NCBI GenBank assembly: GCA_002335605.1
Contig: BEDY01000008.1
Location: 1 to 64,000 of the forward strand
Length of the DNA: 64,000 nucleotides
DNA from: Prillingera fragicola
Taxonomy: Eukaryota; Basidiomycota; Tremellomycetes; Trichosporonales; Trichosporonaceae
Reading direction: 5' to 3'
How positions within the stretch are numbered: the first letter of the stretch is position 1; every line of letters begins with the position of its first letter. Made by a program: the position numbers and the translations under genes. The notes beneath the pieces are model-generated. The model was not told the DNA's origin and did no database searches. It worked only from the letters and a program-made list of their open reading frames with translations. Below are positions 43,867 to 54,211 of this stretch, piece by piece.

Positions 43867-43959
43867 GGCCGCTTAGCTCAGCTGGTTAGAGCATTGTACT
43901 AATATCTTGATTAGATATCAGTCATGCAAAGGTCGGCAGTTCGATCCTGTCAGTGGTCA
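43867..43959 (+). tRNA. tRNA-Ile(AAT) with 19-nt intron, second copy
   Basis: Identical over 93 nt, including the intron, to the minus-strand gene at 27465-27557. A-box TAGCTCAGCTGG and B-box GGCAGTTCGATCC are intact. Preceded by CATCAAGGCC and followed by CATTATCTTTTTG, containing the Pol III terminator. Confidence 0.94.
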
Positions 43960-44705
43960 TTATCTTTTTGCTTTCGTGTCGTTGTTAATTCATTTTTATT
44001 TATATTGTGTTGGATTGTGGGGTCGTATCGGCGATTGGGTTTGTGGATTACATGATATGCATAGGCTGCTGTGCCGACTATGATACATGGAGAGTAGATT
44101 AGCTGACGGGCTGTCGTGATGAGGGGCCGTTGAACAACAAGAGCAGAGCAGCTACACTTCAGGACCTCATGCTCATTGTAATGGATCTCTCAGCATCATT
44201 TTGGGACGCGTGGTTGCTTTGAAGAGCCCTGCACCCAATGAATAAAACGACACGCTCAGGGAATGGGGCTGTGTTTGTCGACCTGTTGGTTCTTGGACTG
44301 CGTGTATGTGTATCACAGACATGTTGTTACCGGAGTAGTGGAAGTGTGGCACCTAGACGTCGGCAACCAGCCACCGACCCTCGCGGTGGATTGTTGCTCT
44401 GAACTCTCACTCACGCTCCTCAGGAGGGCTCCCTTGTTCAACAGGATGCCACAATAGAGCTGTTCATCGTTGATTCTCCTCGATAATCAATATTCTTGCG
44501 CAATACCAGTTTCATTATGAGCGTCGATCCTCGGCTAATCTATCGCCGGCTAAGTCCACTTTGATCCAACCTCCACCTCTGAACCACCACTCATCGCTTC
44601 GACATCTCCACTTGCTCCTCAAGCTCTTAGCACGCTCCACATCACCTCAGCGCAACCCCGGCAGCGCCTATCACTCCCCTCTACCTCCTCCATCCTCCAC
44701 TCACA
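43960..44705. other. Intergenic, tRNA-Ile to FMN-reductase-like gene
   Basis: Pol III terminator at the left edge. The last 200 bp before 44706 are C/T-rich, as expected of a promoter and leader. No exon seen. Confidence 0.4.
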
Positions 44706-45587
44706 ATGGGCGACTTTGTCAAAGTCCCCCTGATCCTGCTACTAGTGACCCTCTTGCCTGTCCTAATAATCCTCTCGGTCGAGCCCACAGCCGACTTTTC
44801 CCCCGCCAAAATCGGTCTCATTATCGGCTCGACCCGCGCCCTCTCAAACTCGGCAGGCGTAGCAACCTATCTCGAACACTACATAACCGCCCACTTCTCC
44901 CCCGCCTCCCTCGGACGGCCGCACGAGGCCTCAGGCAAGACACCGACGTTCATGGGCGCGCCCATCCGGGACCGCGACGAGCCGTTACCCCCCAAACGCC
45001 AGTTCGACGACGCGGGCAACGAGATAGTCCACGCCAACGCGTCCGTCATCCCCGTCATGCTCGATATCATCCACCTCGCCACCACCGCGCGCGCCGGCCA
45101 CCCCCTCCCGCTCGCCATGCCCGCGACGCCCCCCGCGTTCAGGCCGCGCGCGAGCGTGCCCGACGCCTACCCCGATGCCGGGCTGCGGGCGTGGTCGCGT
45201 ACCGTGTTGGGGTGGGATGGCGCGCTGATCGTCATACCAGAGTACAACGCGGGTATGCCTGCTGTGCTCAAGAATGCGATCGACCAGCTGGGGCCAGAGT
45301 GGATGGGACTGCCTGTTGGGATTGTGACGCTTGGCGCTGGTGGCGGGGGGAGGGTGCAGGAGCAGGCGCGTGTGACGCTCAAGAATGTCGGGGCTGTTGT
45401 GGCCGACTCCAAGGTGCAGATCAAGCTCAGGAAAGCCTACACTGAAGGCGAGTGGGTGGAGGGGTCCGAAGACTGGTGGGGGGAGCACGAGGCGGGCGTC
45501 GCGTCCGTCGTCGCGGAGATGCTCAAGGCGGTTGCGGACAGGCGCAAGGCGTCTGGCGGCGGGTTCAAGGCGGCTCTCCAAAAGTAG
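44706..45587 (+). CDS. NADPH-dependent FMN reductase-like flavoprotein with N-terminal membrane anchor
   Basis: Intronless frame of 293 residues. Residues 5-26 (VKVPLILLLVTLLPVLIILSV) form a membrane segment. The flavodoxin-like fold starts at about 35 with IGLIIGSTRALSNSAG, whose G-S-T-R loop binds FMN phosphate. The hallmark IVIPEYNAGMPAVLKNAIDQL follows at about 175-196, then GLPVGIVTLGAGGGGRVQEQ and a C-terminal helix. The family reduces flavins, quinones, azo compounds or iron with NAD(P)H. The anchor suggests an ER or vacuole membrane-tethered reductase, which is inference. An insertion of about 60 residues between the first strand and helix is Pro-rich. It converges on the deubiquitinase gene, with about 98 bp between stop codons. 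Confidence 0.83.
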   Translation: MGDFVKVPLILLLVTLLPVLIILSVEPTADFSPAKIGLIIGSTRALSNSAGVATYLEHYITAHFSPASLGRPHEASGKTPTFMGAPIRDRDEPLPPKRQFDDAGNEIVHANASVIPVMLDIIHLATTARAGHPLPLAMPATPPAFRPRASVPDAYPDAGLRAWSRTVLGWDGALIVIPEYNAGMPAVLKNAIDQLGPEWMGLPVGIVTLGAGGGGRVQEQARVTLKNVGAVVADSKVQIKLRKAYTEGEWVEGSEDWWGEHEAGVASVVAEMLKAVADRRKASGGGFKAALQK

Positions 45588-45685
45588 AACCGTGGTAAAT
45601 GTCACATGTAGGCATACAAATGTGTGTACAATGCAGTTGTCTAATACACAACAGGAATGGTATCGATAAATGCTGAGAATCATAA

Positions 45686-48600
45686 TCACACCGAGGCCAG
45701 AGGCTGCCGTCAGCACAGACCAGACAGCACAGACTCACCTCGTAACACATGGAGCAAAATTCTGTCCCTGGATCATTGCTATAAGTGCACGTCTTGCACG
45801 CTGCCCGTCAGCCTGGCCCTGGAAAGCAGACTCACCAATACGCCCCGTGAGCGCCGTGCCCCCAAACCCAGCCCCGTCGTCGTCCATCTCCCAATCATCA
45901 ATCGCTATTACCTCGACCACATTCAGGTGGTCGCCCATCAACACGCCAATGTCCTTGAGCGTCTCGCCATCATGCAGCTCCCGATCACCCAGCCACAGCT
46001 GCTGGTTGTGCGGGCTCACAATCAACTCTTCGTACAGCAGTTGCTTGAGCATCAGCACCGTCGTCGTAGGGCCGACATCGAGGATGACCTGGTTCGTGCG
46101 CGACTTTGTTGTGCGCTTTTGCGTGGTTTGGGCCGTGGGCTGCTTGTCCTTGCCAATGACAATGGGGAGCCACATGGTCTCCCACACGCTCAGGCGGGCG
46201 GTACGGCAGTCACTGCAGGTCCCGAGAGAGACGTTGCTAACGCTTTGACGCTTTCCCTCTTCCGGCTGCGCACTGTATTGGGCCGAGATGCCGTCCTCCG
46301 GTTTGAAGTCGTAGCTGCGCGTCAGCGACTACAGGCTTGGTATGCTCACAGCTCGCAGAGATCCTCCCAACCCCCCTCGGTGATAAAGTCGCACTCATCG
46401 AGCTGCGGGTCAACGTCAAGCAAGCCATGCTGGCAAAGCTTGAGCTCGAGCGTCGGACGCGGCGCCTTGAAGTTGTCCTGCCAAGCCTTCCACTCCTTGA
46501 CAAACCCAGGCGGAAGAAGATAGTTGTCCGTGCCAAAGACTTGAGCAAAATTAAACTGCTTGTCCAAGAATTTCTCGGCTTTGGTCGCCGTCTTCCACTT
46601 GCTGCGATCGGCGTCGGACGCGGCGGACGCAGTCTGGCACTTGTCACACATTGGCGTGTCCTCGGTGTATGCCACGAGCTCGGGGATGCACGACTGGAGA
46701 ACCGCCATGGCCTCGGGCGAGACGCGCATGGGCGCAGTCGTGTACCATGGCTTTTCGTGTTCTTCGCAAAACAGGCCAGCCGGACGACTTTCAATCTCCT
46801 CGCGGCATGTACCTTCGCGCCATGTCCTGAGCCAGCTCTTGGGAAGGAGGTACGCCTCGCCAGCTTTAACGTCTACGATGTGCGCGTTGAACTCGTCAAA
46901 CTGCGCAGCCTGCTCATCGCGGTCCTCCTTCTCGCGGCGCTCGGTAAACTGCTGCGCTACACACTCGCGGCAGACGTCCAGTTCCGGGATCTCGTTACCA
47001 TAAGTCTTGAGCATGGCGAGTGCGTCGGCACTGATGAGGCGAAGCGACTCGGTGTTTATAGCCAACGGCGAGACCTGGCCGTGCGCACACAGGATAGGCT
47101 CAAAGTCCCACTTGATCTGCAGCATGTCGGACGCGACCCACTCTGCCAGGTCGTCGCGGGGTACAATCATGTCGTCACCCTGAATACTCCTCAGGACGTC
47201 CAGTTTGCTAGCCTTCACCATGTTAAAGTCGGCCATGAGGTCTTCGCGCTTGGTCTTGGCGTCCTCGACTTCCTGCAAGAGCGCCACGTTCTCTGCGTTA
47301 ATGGTCTCGCGCAGTGCAGGGGGGCACGGGTCTGGCTGGGGATTGCTGCCCACCTGCTTGTACACAAGCATGTAGGCGTCGCGCGAGAGCTTGTCGCCAG
47401 CGACGTCGGGGTCGAGCTTGAGACGCTTTTTGGACCGCTCGGGATCGTCGAGCTTGCTGACCACGCCGTCGTTGCACAGATACCACTCGTTGTCCGCCTC
47501 ATTGTAGACGTCGGCAGTAAAGTGGCCGCTGTGGGCCGAAGTGCCGACATGAGTCACGACGCCGCGGAGCTCGTACCGCTGGCCCTCGAGCTCGAGCTGC
47601 CGCGAGTAGGTGATCGCGACCTTGGACTTTTTGCGGTTACCAGTGTAAGGGTCGTAGACGAAGCGCATGAGGGAAAAGTGAAGAACAGGAGGGAGGCTCT
47701 TGAGGTGCGTCGAGCGGGTCGCTGGCTGCAGCTTGTAGTCGCAGGCCGGGCAGCTGTACTTGTTGTTCCCGTCGAGTTTCTCGGGCAAGAGCATGTGCTT
47801 GATTCGGTCCTCGAGCGAAGTCTTGTCCGCGAGGCTGATCTCGAGCTCGAGGAATGGCGCTGCCGTCAGCCTCTGCCTCTCAGATTCCGCGTACAGTTTG
47901 TGCTCGAGACATAGCCGCAACTGTCGCACTTGGTGCGGTACTCGAGTACGCCCTCAAACTGATCCGAGATAAACGTCGGCATGCTGCTCTTGTTCTTAAA
48001 CTCGTCGGCGAGGAACGACATGAACAGCTTGGAGAACCTTGCCGTCAGCCACAGCGTTTACCAGGTACGCACTCGGCAGCATCCTGCTGAACCCCCTTAC
48101 TCAGCTGCAGCGCCTCAATTAGATCCCCCGGGTCGACGACCTGGCTCCGCGAGTGCTGCAGCAGCCCAAAGATCTTGGCGAGGTGGTGCAGCGGACTCGG
48201 CGTCGTGCCCGCTGCAGCATACACGCCGTTGCGGAACGCGACATTGCTGAACCACACCTGCAAGAACGCGTTTGCCTGTTCCGTCAGCACCCACAAACGC
48301 ACAAGACCTCACGTAGCATGTAGCTCCATAATTCTTGAGTCCAGCAGGCCCCTCGTAGCGCAAATCGGGCACATCCGTCATCCGCTCCTCGACCCACTTC
48401 TCCTGCGCCTTTGGGTCCGTCCACTACAAGTCAGCTCTCCACCTCCAGCCCCCAAACACGGAAACTCACCTTTTTACTCCCCAGGTGGTTATAGCACTGC
48501 AGAGAAGCCACACACCGCTTGGCCGTACAGCTTGTATCCTTTATGAACACGACCGACGCGTCCGAGTCGCTGTCCACGGTCTGCGCGCGCGCAGCTCTCG

Positions 48601-48850
48601 CAATCTTGGCGGTAGTCGACACCAAGTTCACAGTCGCGCCATTGCTCGTCTCCCCCGTGCCGTTGGCCCCCGCCGCGCCGTTCGCGGGAGGTCCGCCGAG
48701 GTCGAGGACGCAGCCGCGCTTTACGCCAGTGGGCGGCGCGAGCCCGGCGGCAGCGCGGCAGTGCTCCTTTGTAATGTCTGCTGTAGTGTAGCTGGGCTGC
48801 ACCCAGGACCAGTCCTGCTGAGGGCGTTTTGGGGCCGCCTTTGGCGGCAT
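45686..48850 (-). CDS. USP48-like ubiquitin-specific protease
   Basis: Eight exons, complement(45686..45703, 45739..45800, 45836..46314, 46350..47859, 47895..48037, 48073..48275, 48313..48423, 48470..48850), encode 968 residues. After a 127-residue disordered N-terminus comes the Cys box GLKNYGATCYANAFLQVWF (nucleophile Cys163), split by an intron after C-Y. Next are KGVQQDAAEFSKLFM, the zinc-ribbon CDSCGY...CPACDY, and the His box SAHSGHFTADVYN with EWYLCNDG (about 391). DUSP-like regions follow (CQHGLLDVD, CDFI, NTESLRLIS). The end has a ubiquitin-like domain (VLMLKQLLYEELIV, LKDIGVLMGDHLNVV) and a RanBP2-type finger ACKTCTYSND...FCSMCYE. Human USP48 trims ubiquitin chains; the role here is inferred. 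Three introns are 35-37 nt. Confidence 0.9.
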
Positions 48851-49082
48851 GGTGCTGGGCTTTGTTGATAATGAGAGGATGGACGCGTGGGACGTTGTTG
48901 TCGATGTGAGTAGGTTGAGTGTGCAGTGACGTTGGGACACGTGACGACGGCGTGGGCGGCCCTGAAAATCAAATGGACCTTCCTCCACTCGTAGCCTTAA
49001 GCACTTAATACAACTGTCATAGACTACTTTCAAACTACATTACCAGCTCCTTCTAGCCCCCCCAACCCACCCAAAACTCCTG

Positions 49083-51696
49083 CTAACGCCGACTAGCCAG
49101 CCGCCACAGCAACGCGGCATTCTCCACATCAATCCTCTCGCCCTTTGACTCGAGCCTCGCCGCGACCGTAACGATGAGATCCGACACGCCAGCATCGAGA
49201 TGCTCCACCCGCGTCGGCGAGCCGTAAATGCTGTCCAGCAGGGCACTTGCCGCCGCCGCCGCATTGTCGCTGATGGGCGACAGCTCGTCGCGCGACAGTG
49301 CCGACGCATACGCCCATACCACGAGTGTGGTGAGGAAGACTGCCCAGGGCGAGTAGATTCCCCAGTCGGCATGCAGGGCTTCGCGGAGGTAGCGTGCGCT
49401 CTGCCAGAGGCACGTCCATGCGTCTGGAGTCGTGGCCCAGAGGCGGAGGCGGCGTTTGCCGTCCGCGTACTGTTTAGGTCCAACTGGGGCAGTGTCAGCT
49501 CCATGTCAATGAGTAGAACGGCGACTTACTGCTCGCACCGCAGATGGATGTCGCACCCGCAGCGACCTGGAGCATGGGTATATCACTGAGAATTGAAATA
49601 ATGCACAACGCAAGGGTATCGCGCACATCGCGGGTTTCGGGACACGGCGCCACATGCGTGACTCCAAGCTCATAGGCTGCACGCAGGCTGACCACGGCGT
49701 TGAGCACGATACCGCGCCAGTGCTTTGCGCCGTCCCTGAAACGAATCCCCATGCCGCCGCGCGTGCGGCAGTCCCACGCCACGGCAGCGAGGCCGATGAG
49801 GACGAGGGTTACGCTGAGCGAGTTGTCGACGTCGATGCGGATGGGAGGGTTCCCTTCGGCCGCGAGGGCGGAGAGGACCGCAGAAGAGTATCCCTCGGAC
49901 ACGGCAGATACTTGGAACTCGGGATGAAGACCGGGTAGGTATCCTGCGCGAGGACGGCGACCGGTAGTGGCGCCCGGTGAGGGGTTGTCGTGATTGGCGG
50001 CAGCTTCACGCGCACGCAGCCAGCTCTCAGCCGTGGGCGCCTCCCACAGCGCACGCGGTGCAGGCAGGTTGAGGTTGTGTGCAAAGATTGACAATTGGCG
50101 GGAAGGATGTTGGCTCCAGAATGCCGAAATCTGCGTGTCGAGGAGCAAGATGCAGTATGCTGCGCGACGGCGTTCCTCATCCTTTGCCCAAGCCGCCCAC
50201 GCCGCTGCTGACCGACCACCTGGCGCGCCAATGCCCGTGACTCCAATACCCTGTTTGCGCGAGTGTGCCGACGCCACGGGCCAGAGGCACTGTGCAGTGA
50301 ACAGACTCTCGGCATCGCCATACCACACATCGTGCATGTGGCACAACGTGTAAGCCTGCAGGGTAGGCAGCTGCATGTCGAGGCCGAAACGGTCCTCGAG
50401 CAGCCGAGCGCGGATGCGGCGGACCAGCGCGCGGTCGTCCCGTGGTGGCCGGGGTGCGGGGCGTTGGGTAAACCCTCCAACGGCCATCATGACAATCAAC
50501 TCTTCCGGCGCCGTTTCCAAGTCGAATGTGCCGCGGTGCACAAACGGAAAGCTCGGCGCGACGTGAGTCCAATACATCCCCAACGCCTCGGTGAGCTCCG
50601 GTATACCAAGATCGAGCTCGGGATACGTCCCCAACACGCGCGCATGCACGGCGGCATCGACAGTCATCCCCGGCGTGCTCGTGCCGCCCGAGGGGCCAGC
50701 GCCGCTACTCCCCCGCTCGGCGCTCTCCTGCGCCCTAACACCTTGTTGACCGAGCAGCGCGTCTAGATTCCAGTTCAGTTCCGGCGCAGTACTCTCGTCC
50801 CAGAGCGGGGGCAGGGCGTCGTGCAATAATGCTTCCCAGGGGTCGGGTGGCCAGAGATGGAATCCAAAGTCTGCGGAATCAAAGACGACGCTGTCCCCAG
50901 ACTCGGCGGGATAGTCCAAGAGTGCCTGCTGCTGGGCGTGCTGCTGGGTTGTGGTGACGGACCCGGCTAGCAGGGGATTGGAATAGAGAGAGCCGTTGTC
51001 TCCGCCAGCAAACTGCTGGACACTCGAGATGAGCCCCGAGGACGACGCCGGGTCGAGGCCACCAGGCAACTGTGATGGGAGCGGCGGAACTGGTGTACCG
51101 TGAACAGCGGCCGAGGTGCTGGCCACTGGAGGAGGTTGGGGATTGGATCCGCCAGACGCCGGCAGGCCGTCGACGCTAGTAGCACTCGAGTCCCGCCTTG
51201 GCCGTTTGGGGTACCGCTCGTCGTCGCAGATTTGCCTGCGTTCGTGCCGCTGCAGCAAGTCGAGGCGCTGAAAGGAGCGGCCGCAGGTCGAGCAGTGATA
51301 GTTTGGTTGCGCGTCTGGATGGGGTGTGAAGATGGATGGATGAGGTGGGGGGAAGATGTCAGCGGGGGCAGGCCAGAGAGTGATAAGACGCCAGGCAAGT
51401 CCATGGCAGCGAGCGGTGGTCAGTCAGCCTTGCCTTTCTCTTTGTGCAAAGCACATGATCACGACTCACGGTTAGCAGCGTGCCGAATCAGATGGTCCTG
51501 CACTGTCAGCAACCCTTGTCCCGCATCCCATGATTTGGCAAAGCAACTGCTGCTCTCCCCCACTCTGGTGTGCTCGCAACGTCCTGTGACTCACCTTGCG
51601 CGTAAACACTTTTGTACACCCAGGAAACTCGCACGGCAGGCTCTTGGGCCCTCCGGCAGCGCCACTGGCGCTGCCGCCAGGAAGGGCTGGGGGCAT
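49083..51696 (-). CDS. C2H2 zinc-finger transcription factor with fungal-specific domain
   Basis: Four exons, complement(49083..49483, 49530..51314, 51470..51497, 51595..51696), encode 771 residues. Two tandem zinc fingers span four-residue-spaced pairs: CEFPGCTKVFTRKDHLIRH (residues 22-40, split by an intron after F-T-R-K) and CSTCGRSFQRLDLLQRH. A 28-nt exon sits inside this region. After a Ser/Pro/Gln-rich linker, residues about 270-600 resemble the fungal_trans middle homology region: YWTHVAPSFPFVHRGTFD, LLEDRFGLDMQLPTLQAYTL and DEERRRAAYCILLLDTQISAFW. The C-terminus is helical (WTCLWQSARYLREALHADWG). Such proteins regulate carbon or secondary metabolism in the nucleus; the target genes are unknown. 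Confidence 0.85.
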
Positions 51697-52770
51697 AGCG
51701 ATATGCTTTGTCCAAGTGGTGGACACACGGCGGGCCTGGCGAGATGTAGCTGTGCGGCGCCGCTTGCGATGGTGGTGGTTGCGGATTCAGTTGGCCCCGG
51801 CCTAGTAGTACTTTTGTGCCCTCGTCTTTGTTTTGGGATTAGATTGCCTGCTCCTGTCCGTGCTAGTGGGCTGTTGCGTTCCTGCCGCAGCTGGATGTGT
51901 GTGTTGGCGTTGGGCGTTGTCGCGTGCGTGCGATAGGGTTGATGGCGTCTGGATGCGGATGGGGGTGAGTGGGGGGTTATGGAGGTATGGGATGTGGGGG
52001 TGGGGGTGTAGAGGAATGAATACGAGGATGAGTGCACAGGGGATAGGTGGAGGGAAGGTGGGTGTGGGTGGGGGGAAGGATCGAGGGTGGGGGAGGAGGG
52101 TGTCATGTGGGCAGACTGGTGGGCATGGCGAGCAGCCACACTACTTGTCCATTCAGTCCACGGCAATGGTAGTGGCGGTTCTTACTCTTGCTTGCCATGG
52201 CGTCATGCTTTGCTTTTTACCCCGGCTCAGACCCTCACAGAGCCCTGCGAGCCGGTCCACGACCCACGAGGGTATTCTCATTCGCCTGTTCTCTTCTAGA
52301 AGGCTCACACGAGCAAGCTCGCGGGTCCTTCCCTACATGCAATCACAGCCGGTGCGAGAACTGGGGACACCAGCTGTCCCTGTCATTCAATCGGTATGCT
52401 TGCTTGCAGGTGCCGACCCGGCTTGCCCTCGAGAGGAATAAGGGTTTGCGATCTTAGTCGGTTCAATATCCCTGTCATTTCACCCGAATGGCCATTCATA
52501 ATGGGTACTTCGTTGCTGTTGCTTGCTCGCTATGACGTTCCTGTGGCAGCCCGTTCCATGGGTGCATGGCAAATAATGGACCTTTCGAAGGGAGGTGAGG
52601 AAAAATAAAGGCTACTACTACTGCTGCTGCTACTGTACTGACTACTACTACTATGGCGGATTTCGTGGGTATGGGTGGCGCTCGGCGAGAACAGATGTGT
52701 GTGAGGAGGAGGACAATGTCCAGTGCAAAATAAGATTAGAACGGAAACGGCTAAAACCCCATGAGCGAGA
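51697..52770. other. Intergenic, 1.1 kb
   Basis: Promoter side of the zinc-finger gene and 3' side of the G-alpha gene. Strongly G-rich on the plus strand at 51950-52110, that is, a pyrimidine-rich leader for the minus-strand gene. It also contains a triplet microsatellite listed separately. Confidence 0.45.
52612..52653 (+). repeat. CTA/CTG triplet microsatellite
   Basis: Runs of CTA and CTG triplets with one interruption, in the 3' flank of the G-alpha gene. It is outside coding sequence by my model. Confidence 0.8.
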
Positions 52771-54211
52771 TTACAAGATGCCCGAATCACGCAGCGCATT
52801 TTGCAAGATTGTCTCCTTGACCGCAGCGAACACTAGGCGGATCTGGACAATGTTAGCTCAACTTGAGACAGCATGTACTCACGTTCGAGGTGTCTGTTGC
52901 CTGTGTCAAGTGTGGGTAGACACTCAAGCGAGCACGGTTGGTCTGGGTAAAGCGCCACAGAATGTACTTTGCCGCCTTGTTGATGTCGGCGCCACCAGTG
53001 TATTCTGGAAAGTAGTTGACCAGGGGAACCTTTGGCAACTTCTGCTTGAACACGTCAATCTTGTTCAAGAACAGGATGACAGATGTGCGCAGGAACCACC
53101 GCGAGTTGATGACACTTTCAAAGAGAACCAGCGACTCTTGCATGCGGTTCTGGCCGTTCTCCTCAAGCAGGACCTGGTCGTACTCGCTGAGCGCCACACA
53201 GAAGATGATCGAAGTGACCGCCTCGAAGCCTGGGTCGATCAGCGGGGAGCTCAATGGGAGGGGGCGGTTACTCACAGTGGATCCACTTTTTGCGCTCACT
53301 ACGCTGGCCTCCGACGTCAAACATGTGAATGCTGAGCTGTCCCATGTTGAACCGTGTCTCGCTGATACCGGTCGTCTTGGTACGGGCGCGCAGGACATCG
53401 GCCTCATCGGGTATGTAGTCAGGTGCCGAGATACGGCGAATGTTGGCAAAGAAGTAAGTAGCCGAGTCCATGAGGTAGAATTCGGAGCTGCGGTCCATGA
53501 CAACGGGAATGATGGGGTCGTGCCACAGAGCTTCAATGGCCTTCCAGATCTCTGCGGGGACCGGGGCGCTGCTGTCGGCCTCGGCCTTGTACTCGAGAAT
53601 CCTGTCGGCATGTGTCCGGTTGGTGGGGTCCTCGGGGTCGACACCAATCTTGCGCATGGCCATCACGAGTCCCTGGGCAGAGTCGAGCACGTTCTTGTGA
53701 CTGTCTGTCAGCGGATGCTACGGTCGGAGACGCTTACACAATGCTCTTGAACTGCATGAGCTCCTCCTTGGAGTAGCCGTTCTGATGAATAATCTTCATC
53801 TGCTTGACAATGGTCGACTTGCCAGACTCGCCAGATCCTGTCGGTCAGCCTTACGTTTTGTACGGTGCACCCACCGAGGAGGAGAATCTTGCACTCCTTC
53901 TTAAACTTCTTCGAGTCATCCTCTAGCTGACGGTCAATCTGGTTGCTAGCGTCCTTGTTCTTGCGAGTGTCGGCCGCTCCACCGGCGTCCGGTGCCTGCG
54001 CCAGCGCCGCTGCCAAGCCCTGCGTACCAGGTCCACCAGGGGCGGCCGTAGCACCGTTGGCAGCAGCGTCGGCGGCACCAGCTGCGGGCTGGGCCGGTGT
54101 GGATGCTGCCGGAGCGGCAGCGGGGGGCGCAGTGGGTGCGACAGTTCGCTTGGGGTCAGAAGTGCGACGCTGTTCAACAGCAGTCGCGTCCGAGGACATG
54201 CAGCCGCCCAT
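52771..54211 (-). CDS. GPA1: Heterotrimeric G protein alpha subunit (Gpa1-like)
   Basis: Five exons, complement(52771..52842, 52883..53229, 53276..53700, 53738..53837, 53875..54211), encode 426 residues. The N-terminus MGGCMSS has Gly2 and Cys4 for myristoylation and palmitoylation. The P-loop [12 protein letters not shown] is restored by an intron with a GTGGGT donor. Switch I/II are visible as RTKTTGISE and [15 protein letters not shown], then FLNKIDVF and TQATDT for guanine binding, and the end [14 protein letters not shown]. Canonical G-alpha proteins are about 353 residues; about 70 extra Ala/Pro/Gly-rich residues lie between residue 10 and the first helix. The C-terminal Cys of the pertussis-toxin site is Ser. 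In Cryptococcus the closest protein drives cAMP signalling; the same role is inferred. Confidence 0.94.

Noticed and set aside
46337..47914. 525-codon plus-strand frame
   Set aside because: Lies antisense to the deubiquitinase, whose minus-strand frame has catalytic Cys and His boxes. GC-rich third positions create the mirror frame.
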